Positions 14,810 to 22,555 are shown, counted from the first letter of the stretch. The stretch: DNA of 29,779 nt from an uncultured Roseiflexaceae bacterium (GCA_937988885.1 CALKHR010000146.1:1-29779), one strand, 5' to 3'. A program made the numbers and translations. Notes: generated by a model not told the origin, from the sequence alone.

Positions 14810-15439
14810 TTAGGGTTTGCGCCGGCTATAATACTCAACGATCAGCTGCTCGTTAATCCCCTGCTCAGCATCTTCGCGGCGCGGCAGCGTCACAACTTCG
14901 CCGGACAAATCGGCAGCATCCAAGCGCAGCCATTCAGAGACATTTCTGCGATTGAGCTCACCGCTATCGACTAAATTCTTAAAATACGCCAGGCGACGGC
15001 TCTCCGGGCGAACCGCAATCTTCTCACCTGCCCGAACGGTATACGACGGAATATTGGTCTTGCGGCCATTGACCGTAATATGGCCGTGAGTGACGATCTG
15101 GCGGGCCTGCGAGCGGGTCGTGGCGAAGCCGAGGCGGTACACCACATTGTCGAGTCGGCGCTCGAGCAGGCTAAACAGCGCAGCACCGGTCTCACCTGGC
15201 TGGCGCTGGGCTTTCTGGAAGACGCGCCGGAACTGTCGCTCCAGCACACCATAGATATAGCGCGCCTTCTGCTTCTCTTGCAGCTGCAGACCGTAATCCG
15301 AGATCTGGCGGCGTCGGGCCGACGGGCCGTGCTGGCCGGGCGGGAACGCGCGCTTGCTCAGGATGCGCTGCCCCTTCTCTGTGATACCAATGCCGAGGCG
15401 GCGGCTGATCTTACCTACTGGTCCACGATAACGAGCCAT
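14810..15439 (-). CDS. rpsD: 30S ribosomal protein S4
   Basis: 209 residues. Primary 16S rRNA binder and assembly initiator; in some bacteria it also represses its own operon. The N-terminal region (RYRGPVGKISRRLGIGITEKGQRILSK-like, RRRQISDYGLQLQEKQKARYIYGV) lacks the Cys residues of zinc-type S4, so this is the C-minus form. The S4 RNA-binding domain is clear (LERRLDNVVYRLGFATTRSQARQIVTHGHI, about 95-125). The Shine-Dalgarno sequence GGGGAT is rather distant (12 bases). Precedes rpoA as in Gram-positive-like alpha operons. Confidence 0.97.
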   Translation of the reverse strand: MARYRGPVGKISRRLGIGITEKGQRILSKRAFPPGQHGPSARRRQISDYGLQLQEKQKARYIYGVLERQFRRVFQKAQRQPGETGAALFSLLERRLDNVVYRLGFATTRSQARQIVTHGHITVNGRKTNIPSYTVRAGEKIAVRPESRRLAYFKNLVDSGELNRRNVSEWLRLDAADLSGEVVTLPRREDAEQGINEQLIVEYYSRRKP

Positions 15440-15460
15440 GAGCGTTTCTATCCCCTTACT

Positions 15461-15880
15461 TTAGACGCGGCGGCGCTTGGGTGGGCGGCAACCATTGTGC
15501 GGAATCGGCGTAATATCCGTAATCGCGCTGACCTGAAGCCCGTTCGACTGGAGCGAGCGGATCGCCGCTTCGCGGCCCGCACCAGGACCCTTGACGAAAA
15601 CCTCAACCGAACGCATACCGTTCTCTTGCGCTTTGCGCGCTGCTGCTTCGGCAGTGATCTGAGCAGCATACGGAGTGCTCTTGCGCGAGCCCTTGAAGCC
15701 ATTCTGGCCAGCGCTCGACCAGCACACCACGTTGCCGGATGGGTCGGTAATCGTCACGATCGTATTGTTGAACGTACTCTGGATATGCGCCTGACCACGC
15801 GGCACATTCTTCTTCTCGCGGCGCTTACCGCGCTGCCGTCGCGTGGCGGTGGTCCCACCCTTGGCCTGTTGTTTCGCCAT
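15461..15880 (-). CDS. rpsK: 30S ribosomal protein S11
   Basis: 139 residues. Platform protein of the small subunit, interacting with S7 and mRNA near the E site. The lysine/arginine-rich start (KQQAKGGTTATRRQRGKRREKKN) is a little longer than usual. The core AHIQSTFNNTIVTITDPSGNVVCWSSAG and the end ITDITPIPHNGCRPPKRRRV are diagnostic. ATG at 15880 with GGAGG 5 bases ahead is taken over the upstream in-frame codon. It follows rpsM across a 105-base spacer holding two small hairpins (ATGCTC/GAGCAT and AGTTGG/CCAACT). Confidence 0.97.
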   Translation of the reverse strand: MAKQQAKGGTTATRRQRGKRREKKNVPRGQAHIQSTFNNTIVTITDPSGNVVCWSSAGQNGFKGSRKSTPYAAQITAEAAARKAQENGMRSVEVFVKGPGAGREAAIRSLQSNGLQVSAITDITPIPHNGCRPPKRRRV

Positions 15881-15985
15881 TATTCCTCCACAGATGCTCA
15901 GCTCGGGCACGAACGAGCATACCCTGCTGCTAGTGATTGTTATTTACGAAAAGTTGGCGGTTCTCACGCACCAACTGCCACGATC

Positions 15986-16366
15986 CTACTTCTTGACCTT
16001 CTTCTTCAAGCCAATCGCCTGGCCCTTGCGCCCGCGGCGTGTGCGAGCGTTGGTGCGAGTGCGCTGGCCGCGAACCGGCATACCCTTGCGGTGGCGCAAG
16101 CCACGATAGCAGCCGATGTCCATCAAGCGCTTGATGTTGAGCTGGATCTCGCGACGCAGGTCACCTTCAACGCGATACTCTCGATCGACCACCTCACGGA
16201 TCCGACCGACTTCTTCCTCGGTCAGGTCGCGCACCCGAACATCCGGGTTGACGTTGGCCTTCTTGAGAATTTCCGCGCCGTTCGATCGGCCAATCCCATA
16301 GATATAGCTGATCGAAATGCCGATCTTCTTGTTGCGTGGGATATCAACCCCTGCAATACGAGCCAT
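15986..16366 (-). CDS. rpsM: 30S ribosomal protein S13
   Basis: 126 residues. Head protein of the small subunit, forming bridges to the large subunit and contacting P-site tRNA with its basic tail. Motifs: ARIAGVDIPRNKKIGISISYIYGIGRSNG, the helix-two-turn-helix region, and GCYRGLRHRKGMPVRGQRTRTNARTRRG. ATG at 16366 follows GAGGAG; the 17 upstream in-frame codons are spacer. It starts the alpha portion after rpmJ. Confidence 0.97.
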   Translation of the reverse strand: MARIAGVDIPRNKKIGISISYIYGIGRSNGAEILKKANVNPDVRVRDLTEEEVGRIREVVDREYRVEGDLRREIQLNIKRLMDIGCYRGLRHRKGMPVRGQRTRTNARTRRGRKGQAIGLKKKVKK

Positions 16367-16447
16367 TCTGGACTCCTCCTCTGAGTGTCTTGAGCCAAAG
16401 TTTGGTGACAGCCCCAAGCAGGCTTGGCAGCTATCGCCGCAGGCAGG

Positions 16448-16564
16448 CTACCCTTGCCGCTGCTTGTGCTTGGGTGTGCGGCTGCAGATCACCCGAATCA
16501 CGCCCTTGCGCTTGATAACCCGGCAATATTCGCAGCGTGGCTTCACCGACGCTTGCACTTTCAT
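16448..16564 (-). CDS. rpmJ: 50S ribosomal protein L36, zinc-binding form
   Basis: 38 residues, complete. The smallest large-subunit protein. Ligands Cys11, Cys14, Cys27 and His32 (CEYCRVIKRKGVIRVICSRTPKHK in outline) make it the zinc-carrying type. GGGAGG lies 6 bases before the ATG. Spacer hairpins lie on both sides: CCAAG-CAGG-CTTGG (16414-16427) on the 3' side and weak 5-bp stems in the 123-base gap toward infA, which also contains an isolated TATAAT on the minus strand (about 16678-16673) without a good -35. Confidence 0.95.
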   Translation of the reverse strand: MKVQASVKPRCEYCRVIKRKGVIRVICSRTPKHKQRQG

Positions 16565-16687
16565 CCAAAACCTCCCTTGCGGGCTATCTCTACCGATTTG
16601 CCCGTAGCCAATCCAGCATGAGAGAAATAACACACATATATACCGCCCCACCTCTGGCGGGCAGCACTCTGCTATTATAATCGGTTT

Positions 16688-16909
16688 TTAGCGATACCGA
16701 TAAATAATGCGTCCTCGAGTGAGATCATACGGTGACAACTCTACCAGCACCCGATCGCCCTTGGTGATGCGGATATAGTGCATTCGCATCTTCCCCGAGA
16801 TATGAGCTAGCACTTCATGGCCATTCTCCAATGCAACCTTAAAGACCGCATTGGGTAACGGCTCCGTAATCGTGCCTTCCATCTCGATCGTGTCTTTCTT
16901 CTTGGTCAT
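16688..16909 (-). CDS. infA: Translation initiation factor IF-1
   Basis: 73 residues, an OB-fold factor that occupies the ribosomal A site during initiation and supports IF-2 and IF-3. Sequence KKKDTIEMEGTITEPLPNAVFKV, HEVLAHISGKMRMHYIRI and GDRVLVELSPYDLTRGRIIYRY is standard. AAGGAG precedes the ATG at 16909 by 6 bases; the longer open frame upstream overlaps adk. Its place between adk and rpmJ is the usual one, but map, often found between adk and infA, is missing. Confidence 0.97.
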   Translation of the reverse strand: MTKKKDTIEMEGTITEPLPNAVFKVALENGHEVLAHISGKMRMHYIRITKGDRVLVELSPYDLTRGRIIYRYR

Positions 16910-16952
16910 ACCACTCCTTTGACTCGCCGCCAGCAGGCCGCCATACGTAGCG

Positions 16953-17645
16953 TTAAGCCTCGCTCCCGTTTGCATCGGCTTCGCGATGGTTACCCGATTG
17001 GGCGAGGCCCAACTTTTGGATCATCTCCTCGGTAACCAGCGAGATTTCGCGCTGTCCGTCGATCTCGATCAGGTTCCCCTGTTCACGATAGTATTCGATC
17101 AACGGCATCGTTTGCGCAAAGTAGACCGATAGGCGATGCCGTGCTGTCTCCATCGAGTCATCGCTGCGCTGGTACAGTTTCCCACCACACGTATCGCAAA
17201 CCTCCGGTCGTATCGACGGAAAATAATATATATTATAGATAGAGCCGCAAGTTTTGCAAGTTTGCCGCCCAGCTATCCGTCGTAGCAGAACCAGATCGGG
17301 TACTCGTAGATATAACACATGGTCGATCCGGCGCTGGTATTTCTGGAGCTCCTGGTCAAGCGCGCGTGCTTGTTCCTTCGTGCGCGGGAAGCCATCGAAG
17401 AGCACACCAGATGCACAATCGCTTTCGCTAATCCGCTCGATGATCATGCGGATGACCACCTCATCGGGTACTAGCTCTCCGCGATCCATGTACGACTTGG
17501 CCAACATCCCCAGCTCGGTACCTTGCCGCAATGCTGCGCGAAACAGATCCCCACTGGCGACATGCACCAGACCGGTATGCTCCTCGAGAAACTTTGCCTG
17601 TGTACCTTTGCCAGCGCCGGGCGCTCCCAACAAGATCACATCCAT
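16953..17645 (-). CDS. adk: Adenylate kinase
   Basis: 230 residues, long-lid type. Interconverts AMP + ATP with 2 ADP. Walker-type loop GAPGAGKGTQA (8-18), AMP-binding DLFRAALR and FDGFPRTKEQA, and a lid with four zinc-type cysteines (CKTCGS and CDTCGG, about 130-155), so the lid is metal-stabilised as in Gram-positive enzymes. The C-terminal tail is slightly longer than usual. Encoded after secY with a 65-base spacer that holds a 5-bp hairpin (CGCTC/GAGCG). Confidence 0.97.
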   Translation of the reverse strand: MDVILLGAPGAGKGTQAKFLEEHTGLVHVASGDLFRAALRQGTELGMLAKSYMDRGELVPDEVVIRMIIERISESDCASGVLFDGFPRTKEQARALDQELQKYQRRIDHVLYLRVPDLVLLRRIAGRQTCKTCGSIYNIYYFPSIRPEVCDTCGGKLYQRSDDSMETARHRLSVYFAQTMPLIEYYREQGNLIEIDGQREISLVTEEMIQKLGLAQSGNHREADANGSEA

Positions 17646-17710
17646 GCCTGCCTCTTTACGCTCTTCGTTGAGCGATAAGTTACAGTGCTCGTCCGACGCC
17701 CGACCGAGCG

Positions 17711-19063
17711 CTAGCGATTAAGAAAACCTTCATAATTCCGCATCACCAGTTGTGCTTCCAATTGGCGCATCGTATCGACCGCTACGCCAACCACGATCAG
17801 CAGCGCTGTCGCGCTCAGGCCGATCTGCACACCGGTAATTTGCTGTGTAAGGAATGGTAGAATTGCCACCAAGCCTAAGAAGAATGCGCCCACCAGCGTG
17901 ATGCGGTACACCACTCTGCTGAGATATTCCTCGGTGCGCTTGCCGGGCCGAATACCCGGAATAAAGCCACCGTTGCGCTGGAGCGATTCGGGAATGTTCT
18001 GTTGGTTGAAGATCACCATCGTATAGAAGTAGGTGAAGCCCACCACCAACAAGAACAGTAACACCGAGTAGACTAACGAGCCAGTGCCAAACTGCGGGCT
18101 AAACGTTCGGTACGTGTAGCAAGCAATCTGGTTTAGGATACCTGCTCCCTGAGTAGGAACGCCCGTAGGACAGCCATACGAGGCGATTGTACCTGGGAAG
18201 ATGATAATGCTCTGCGCAAAGATCAATGGGATCATACCGGCCATATTCACCTTCAGCGGAATATGGCTGCTCTGCCCACCATAGACGCGATTTCCACGGA
18301 CGCGCTTCGTGTATTGCACCGGAATGCGGCGCTGGCCTTCTTGCACCAGCACGATCCCGATGATCGTCAACAAACCGATCGCCAAGAAGGCAATAATACC
18401 GATCGCCTGCTCGAAACCACCGATTTGTGCGCTACTGAACGCCTCCATAATCAAGCTTGGCAGGCGCGAGACGATACCCGCGAAGATAATGACCGAGATA
18501 CCGTTGCCGATACCGCGCTCTTGAATCTGCTCGCCCAACCATACCAGTAGCATGGTGCCTGCTACCATCGACGTAAGAATCGTGAAGGTAGGCAAGAAAT
18601 TGCTAAAGATATCGAATGGCGTGCGGAACAAGCTGGTGCCCATTGCCAAGGTGCGTTCGAGCGTCAGCGTCTGGCCATACGCCTGCAAATATGCCAGCGG
18701 CACTGTTGTCCAGAACGTAATCCGGTTCAGTTGCTGCCGACCTTGTTCACCCTCTTTGCGCAACTCGTCCAACGCTGGGATCAAGGGCTGCAAGAGGTTA
18801 ATAATGATCGAGGCAGTAATATAGGGATATACGCCCATCGCCGCGACAGACAGGTTTTGAAGCGCACCACCAGCAAAGATATTGAGCAGCTGCGCTAACT
18901 GGTTGGCGTCCAAAGCTGCCTGCATACTTGCGAGCGCGTTTGGGTCAACATTCGGCACCGGGATATGCGCAATAAAGCGGAAGACCAGCAGCATCAACAG
19001 TGTAAACACAATCTTACGCCGCAGATCTGGCAATTGGAGTGCGCGTAGAACCGACTGTAGCAT
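17711..19063 (-). CDS. secY: Preprotein translocase subunit SecY
   Basis: 450 residues, ten membrane helices. Forms the protein-conducting channel with SecE and SecG. Family signatures: RFIAHIPVPNVDP near helix 1, AMGVYPYITASIIINLLQPL (plug/helix 2 region), LGEQIQERGIGNGISVIIFAGIV, QRRIPVQYTKRVRG (loop that meets ribosome and SecA) and GGFIPGIRPGKRTEEYLSRV. GAGGAG lies 11 bases before the ATG. In the spacer before it, after rplO, arms GCAGGTG (19096-19102) and CACCTGC (19124-19130) can pair. Confidence 0.97.
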   Translation of the reverse strand: MLQSVLRALQLPDLRRKIVFTLLMLLVFRFIAHIPVPNVDPNALASMQAALDANQLAQLLNIFAGGALQNLSVAAMGVYPYITASIIINLLQPLIPALDELRKEGEQGRQQLNRITFWTTVPLAYLQAYGQTLTLERTLAMGTSLFRTPFDIFSNFLPTFTILTSMVAGTMLLVWLGEQIQERGIGNGISVIIFAGIVSRLPSLIMEAFSSAQIGGFEQAIGIIAFLAIGLLTIIGIVLVQEGQRRIPVQYTKRVRGNRVYGGQSSHIPLKVNMAGMIPLIFAQSIIIFPGTIASYGCPTGVPTQGAGILNQIACYTYRTFSPQFGTGSLVYSVLLFLLVVGFTYFYTMVIFNQQNIPESLQRNGGFIPGIRPGKRTEEYLSRVVYRITLVGAFFLGLVAILPFLTQQITGVQIGLSATALLIVVGVAVDTMRQLEAQLVMRNYEGFLNR

Positions 19064-19139
19064 TCGATGATACTCCTCAATCCGGGAGCAGGTATGCAGG
19101 TGAAGCCAGCTTCTCGCTAGTTACACCTGCCTGCCTACT

Positions 19140-19670
19140 TTAGCCCTGTGCCTGTTCGGTTGAACCAGCAGCGCGCACCGGCGGATTCGGACCGCGGCTA
19201 CGGCTGGTTGGAACCCGTACCCAGGTCTCCTCCACCACAGTACCACCTGCAGCTTCGATCTTCTGACGTGCGCTGGTGCTGAACTTGTGTGCGTGAACGG
19301 TCAAGGGGCGAGCCAATTCACCGTCGCCCAAGATCTTGAGCGGCTTGTGCTTGGTGATCACACCCGTCTCGATCAGTGAATCGATGGTCAACTCGTGATT
19401 ATCGGGCAGCTCGTTGAGCTCGCCGACGTTGATGACCTGATATTCGATGCGCCAGCGGTTCTTGAAGCCGCGCAGATAGGGCATGCGGCGCACCAGGCGG
19501 TTCTGACCACCTTCAAAGGTACGGTACGGGTTCGGGCCCGAGCGGGCCTTCTGACCCATCATACCTTTACCGGCAGTCTTGCCTTTGCCCGAGCCAGGAC
19601 CGCGCCCCACGCGCTTTCGCTCGCGATGTGCGCCGGGTGCGGGCTTCAAGTCGTGCAGCTTAATGCTCAT
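19140..19670 (-). CDS. rplO: 50S ribosomal protein L15
   Basis: 176 residues, about 30 longer than the common form because of an added C-terminal tail (WVRVPTSRSRGPNPPVRAAGSTEQAQG). Late-assembly protein of the large subunit. The N-terminus LKPAPGAHRERKRVGRGPGSGKGKTAGKGMMGQKARSG (in outline) and the YLRGFKNRWRIEYQVINVGEL region identify it. Begins 12 bases after the extended rpmD gene. Confidence 0.96.
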   Translation of the reverse strand: MSIKLHDLKPAPGAHRERKRVGRGPGSGKGKTAGKGMMGQKARSGPNPYRTFEGGQNRLVRRMPYLRGFKNRWRIEYQVINVGELNELPDNHELTIDSLIETGVITKHKPLKILGDGELARPLTVHAHKFSTSARQKIEAAGGTVVEETWVRVPTSRSRGPNPPVRAAGSTEQAQG

Positions 19671-19682
19671 AATACAATACCC

Positions 19683-20219
19683 TTATCCTTCGCGCCGGCC
19701 ACCCTTGAGCCGATCCTGTAGTTGTTTCAACTCATCCCAGTTGCCAGCTGCAGCCAATGCCGCCTGCTCGGGCCAGGTTTCTGGCACCGCAAGCCGCAGA
19801 TCAGCAGCCTGCAAAATCTCTGTCAACTGTGCAACACTGGCGGCTGCCAACTGTGCAAAGGTGCTAATGCCAGCGGCCTTCAACACACTCGAGATCTTCG
19901 GGCCGATACCCTCGATCACTTCCAAATCATCGGCGGCTACTTCTGCGGTTGCAGCGGGAGCGACCAATGTCTTGGTGGTTTTCGTAGCAGCCTGCACGGC
20001 GGGGCGAACCGTTTGGGGGCGCTCGACCGTTGCTGTATCGCTGATCTCTTCAACCTTCACCAAGTGGCGAACCTTGAAGATCATACCACGGATGGAAGGT
20101 GTATCGTTTTGAATAGCGGTGCTATTCAGTTTATGCAAACCCAGTGAGCGAATCGTTGCTTTCTGATCCTTGCTGTAGCCGATTGCGCTCTTCTTGTAAG
20201 TAATCAGTAGCTTGGCCAT
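19683..20219 (-). CDS. rpmD: 50S ribosomal protein L30 fused to a helix-hairpin-helix domain
   Basis: 178 residues, about three times the normal 60. Residues 1-60 are L30 proper (LLITYKKSAIGYSKDQKATIRSLGL... PSIRGMIFKVRHLVKVEEI), which binds 23S rRNA near the central protuberance. A Thr/Ala-rich linker (61-96) leads to residues 98-142, DLEVIEGIGPKISSVLKAAG... FAQLAAASVAQLTEILQAA, a helix-hairpin-helix with the GIGPK hairpin, then a short helical end (WPEQAALAAAGNWDELKQLQDRLKGG) of DUF4332 style. Such HhH tails are known on L21 in several phyla, where they add a nucleic-acid-binding arm. ATG at 20219 begins 2 bases after the rpsE stop codon, so translation is coupled. Confidence 0.9.
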   Translation of the reverse strand: MAKLLITYKKSAIGYSKDQKATIRSLGLHKLNSTAIQNDTPSIRGMIFKVRHLVKVEEISDTATVERPQTVRPAVQAATKTTKTLVAPAATAEVAADDLEVIEGIGPKISSVLKAAGISTFAQLAAASVAQLTEILQAADLRLAVPETWPEQAALAAAGNWDELKQLQDRLKGGRREG

Positions 20220-20221
20220 GA

Positions 20222-20767
20222 TTAGGAAGCCTCCTGCGCCTCCGGCTCGCGGCGCAAGCGCCGCTGGTGCAGCTCGCGCGGGGTCATATCGCGCAGCCGT
20301 GCCTGCTCCTCCAGCGAGGTCAGTTCGCTCAGGGCCTGGAAGGCCGCTTTGACGACGTTGACCGGGTTATTGCTGCCATAGCTCTTCGACAGCAGGTCCT
20401 TGATCCCGGCAGCCTCAACGACGGGGCGCACACCACGGCCAGCGATAACGCCTGTACCAGGCCCAGCCGGAATGATGCGAACCTTCGACGCGGCGTAGCG
20501 GGTCTCAACCTCGTGCGGGATGGTGGTCCCGGTCAGCGGAATACGGATCAAATTGCGCTTGGCAGCCTCAACGCCCTTGCGGATCGCTTCGGGCACTTCG
20601 CCTGCCTTGCCCATACCCACGCCGACATGTCCTTTGCCGTCGCCAACGACAACGACAGTGCTAAAGCTGAAGCGCCGGCCGCCCTTAACTACTTTGGCGA
20701 CGCGGTTGATCTGGACGATCCGCTCTTCGAGCTCAAGCTCCTCTGCATTGATACGTCTGGATGCCAC
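20222..20767 (-). CDS. rpsE: 30S ribosomal protein S5
   Basis: 181 residues from a GTG start at 20767, chosen because GGAGG lies 4 bases ahead and the typical S5 N-terminus follows (ASRRINAEELELEERIVQINRVAKVVKGGRRFSF in outline). S5 shapes the mRNA entry helicase and translational fidelity. Core VGDGKGHVGVGMGKAGEVPEAIRKGVEAA and RPVVEAAGIKDLLSKSYGSNNPVNVVKA are standard. The longer open frame upstream would run into the inverted-repeat spacer. Confidence 0.96.
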   Translation of the reverse strand: MASRRINAEELELEERIVQINRVAKVVKGGRRFSFSTVVVVGDGKGHVGVGMGKAGEVPEAIRKGVEAAKRNLIRIPLTGTTIPHEVETRYAASKVRIIPAGPGTGVIAGRGVRPVVEAAGIKDLLSKSYGSNNPVNVVKAAFQALSELTSLEEQARLRDMTPRELHQRRLRREPEAQEAS

Positions 20768-20785
20768 ACTACCTCCATACGGAAG

Positions 20786-20849
20786 GTTTTGAGTTTTGAG
20801 CGAGTGAGCAGTTGGCCAGGAGCCAGATGCGTGGCTCAAAACTCAAAAC
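20786..20849 (-). repeat. Perfect 16-bp inverted repeat in the rplR-rpsE spacer
   Basis: GTTTTGAGTTTTGAGC (20786-20801) and its exact reverse complement (20834-20849) flank a 32-base loop. Each arm is itself a tandem of TTTTGAG. The repeat fills the space between rplR and the rpsE ribosome site. The motif CAAAACTCAAAAC recurs at 23291-23303 in the rplX-rplE spacer. No U-tract follows, so simple termination is unlikely. Confidence 0.85.
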
Positions 20850-20855
20850 GAATAC

Positions 20856-21221
20856 TTAGAATATTAAGCCTGCCTCGCGGGCAGCGTCGGCCAGAGCCTG
20901 GATACGCCCGTGATAGACGAACCCACCGCGATCGAACACAACCTGCTCAATGCCAGCTTGCTTCGCGCGCTCGGCGATCAACGAGCCGACGATCTTCGCA
21001 CGCTCGATTTTTGTCTTGCCAGCGAGCGTTCCAGCCAGCGAGCGATCCTTTGACGATGCCGCGGCGATGGTGGTGCCAGTGGTATCGTCGATCACCTGCG
21101 CATAGATATGGAGGTTGCTGCGAAAAACGCTCAATCGTGGCCGTGTCGTACTGCCTTTGACTCGCTTGCGGAGCCGCGCATGGCGGCGCAACCGCAGCTC
21201 GCGTGGTGTACGTGATGGCAT
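20856..21221 (-). CDS. rplR: 50S ribosomal protein L18
   Basis: 121 residues. 5S rRNA-binding protein of the central protuberance. Conserved RRHARLRKRVKGSTTRPRLSVFRSNLHIYAQVIDD and the end VVFDRGGFVYHGRIQALADAAREAGL are clear. Between rplF and rpsE in the standard spc order. Confidence 0.97.
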   Translation of the reverse strand: MPSRTPRELRLRRHARLRKRVKGSTTRPRLSVFRSNLHIYAQVIDDTTGTTIAAASSKDRSLAGTLAGKTKIERAKIVGSLIAERAKQAGIEQVVFDRGGFVYHGRIQALADAAREAGLIF

Positions 21222-21280
21222 AACCTTGATCTCCTGGCGACAGAGATTATATCCCCTGCCTCTAACTATATGAAGAGTAG

Positions 21281-21313
21281 GTGCCTAGGCGAGGGAGACC
21301 CTCGCCAGTGCAC
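21281..21313 (-). repeat. Hairpin directly after the rplF stop codon
   Basis: GGCGAGGG (21288-21295) pairs perfectly with CCCTCGCC (21299-21306) across a 3-base loop; an outer GTGC/GCAC stem (21281-21284 with 21310-21313) reaches the rplF stop codon. It is GC-rich and stable but lacks a U-tract. The CGAGGG stem resembles the one at 8171-8188. Confidence 0.75.
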
Positions 21314-21876
21314 TACTTCGTCTTACCTGCTTTACCAGCCTTGCGGCGCACGCGCTCACCCTGGTACCGGATACCATAACCCTTGTAGGGCTCCGGTGGG
21401 CGCAGGCCACGCAATTTGGCTGCTTCTTCACCGACAAGTTGCTTGTCGATACCCACAACAACGACCTGTTGCGGTTCGTTGGCGCTGCGGCGCTCGCGGA
21501 CCTCGAATGTAATCCCATCTGGGGGCACGACGCGGATCGGATGCGAGAAACCGACCTGTACGATCAGGTTCTTGCCTTCGCGCGAAGCGCGATAACCGAC
21601 GCCGTTGATTTCGAGCACGCGCTGGTAGCCCTCGGTCACACCAGTGACCATATTAGCCAACAGCGAGCGAGTCAGGCCGTGCAACGCGCGGTGGTGATTG
21701 GCGTCCGAAGGACGCCGCACCTCAAGCGTGCCGTTATCGTTCACGATCTGGATCTCGGCGGGCAACTGCTGTTCGAGCGTGCCCTTCGGACCCTTCACGG
21801 TGACGAAGTTCGTCTCGCTAATTTTCACATCCACGCCCTTAGGGACGGGGATTGGTTTTTTGCCGATGCGCGACAT
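21313..21876 (-). CDS. rplF: 50S ribosomal protein L6
   Basis: 187 residues. Two related halves; L6 supports the factor-binding site near the sarcin-ricin loop. Recognised by SRIGKKPIPVPKGVDVKI, GPKGTLEQQLP, HRALHGLTRSLLANMVTGVTEGYQRVLEINGVGYRAS and the end RPPEPYKGYGIRYQGERVRRKAGKAGK. Follows rpsH by 16 bases. A stable hairpin begins at its stop codon. Confidence 0.97.
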   Translation of the reverse strand: MSRIGKKPIPVPKGVDVKISETNFVTVKGPKGTLEQQLPAEIQIVNDNGTLEVRRPSDANHHRALHGLTRSLLANMVTGVTEGYQRVLEINGVGYRASREGKNLIVQVGFSHPIRVVPPDGITFEVRERRSANEPQQVVVVGIDKQLVGEEAAKLRGLRPPEPYKGYGIRYQGERVRRKAGKAGKTK

Positions 21877-21892
21877 AGCTTATCTCCTACCG

Positions 21893-22291
21893 CTACCAAA
21901 CGTAGCAGAGCACCTCGCCACCGACGTGCTCTCGCCAGGCTTCATGCCCGGCCATCACGCCCTTGGGTGTCGATAGGATACTCAACCCAAGACCATTCCG
22001 CACCCGAGGGATATCATTGCGGCCCGTATAAATACGCAAGCCGGGCTTGCTGACACGCTTGAGGCCGGTGATCACCGACCGGCGGTCTGAGGTGTATTTC
22101 AGCGTAATCTCAATGATATTATATGGTTCGCTATTCTTTACCGCAAAATCGCGGATAAAGCCCTCGCGCTTTAGGATCTGTGCAATCGCCAACTTCATTT
22201 TTGATGCAGGAATCTGCACTGTCGTATGGCGCGCCATGCACGCGTTGCGGATGCGGGTTAGCATATCTGCAATCGGATCATTGACGCTCAC
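21893..22291 (-). CDS. rpsH: 30S ribosomal protein S8
   Basis: 132 residues from a GTG start at 22291, with AAGGAGG 6 bases before it and the family N-terminus VNDPIADMLTRIRNAC. Binds the central domain of 16S rRNA; in E. coli it represses the spc operon at L5. The C-terminus GLGLSILSTPKGVMAGHEAWREHVGGEVLCYVW carries the conserved STPKG and GGE-LCYVW. The frame extends upstream but only into spacer sequence after rpsN. Confidence 0.96.
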   Translation of the reverse strand: MSVNDPIADMLTRIRNACMARHTTVQIPASKMKLAIAQILKREGFIRDFAVKNSEPYNIIEITLKYTSDRRSVITGLKRVSKPGLRIYTGRNDIPRVRNGLGLSILSTPKGVMAGHEAWREHVGGEVLCYVW

Positions 22292-22369
22292 TGCGCTCCT
22301 CCTTGATGACCAGCTTTGAATGCGGCCGGTCGTCGCATGGCGACCCGCCACCTGCGTAAGCACAGCACG

Positions 22370-22555
22370 CTACCAGCTGGACTTGGTAACGCCCGGGATC
22401 AACCCCTTCAGCGCGTTCTCTCGAAAACAAATGCGGCACATGCCGAAGCGGCGGATGTAAGCGCGTGGCCGTCCGCAAGTCTTGCAGCGATTGTACGCGC
22501 GTACCCGGAACTTCGGCGTCCGCTGAGACTTGATTATCAGCGACTTCTTAGCCAA
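22370..22555 (-). CDS. rpsN: 30S ribosomal protein S14, zinc-type (S14Z)
   Basis: 61 residues, exactly the zinc-form length, from a TTG start at 22555 with AAAGGAG 6 bases ahead. Sequence AKKSLIIKSQRTPKFRVRAYNRC and CGRPRAYIRRFGMCRICFRENA supplies the four zinc cysteines (CKTC and CRIC). S14 sits in the head of the small subunit. A GTG/ATG start would require an atypical N-terminal extension, so TTG is well supported. In the spacer before it, arms AGCGGT (22585-22590) / ACCGCT (22626-22631) and CTTGC/GCAAG can form a branched hairpin. Confidence 0.95.
   Translation of the reverse strand: MAKKSLIIKSQRTPKFRVRAYNRCKTCGRPRAYIRRFGMCRICFRENALKGLIPGVTKSSW

Noticed and set aside
15080..16384. 434-codon plus-strand frame opposite rpsD, rpsK and rpsM
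   Set aside because: It runs antisense to three universally conserved ribosomal genes and has no recognisable domain.
16673..16678. TATAAT on the minus strand before rpmJ as an internal promoter
   Set aside because: No -35 box at 16-18 bases and no extended -10; kept only as a remark under rpmJ.
20267..21160. 297-codon plus-strand frame opposite rpsE and rplR
   Set aside because: Antisense shadow over two conserved genes, without a ribosome site.
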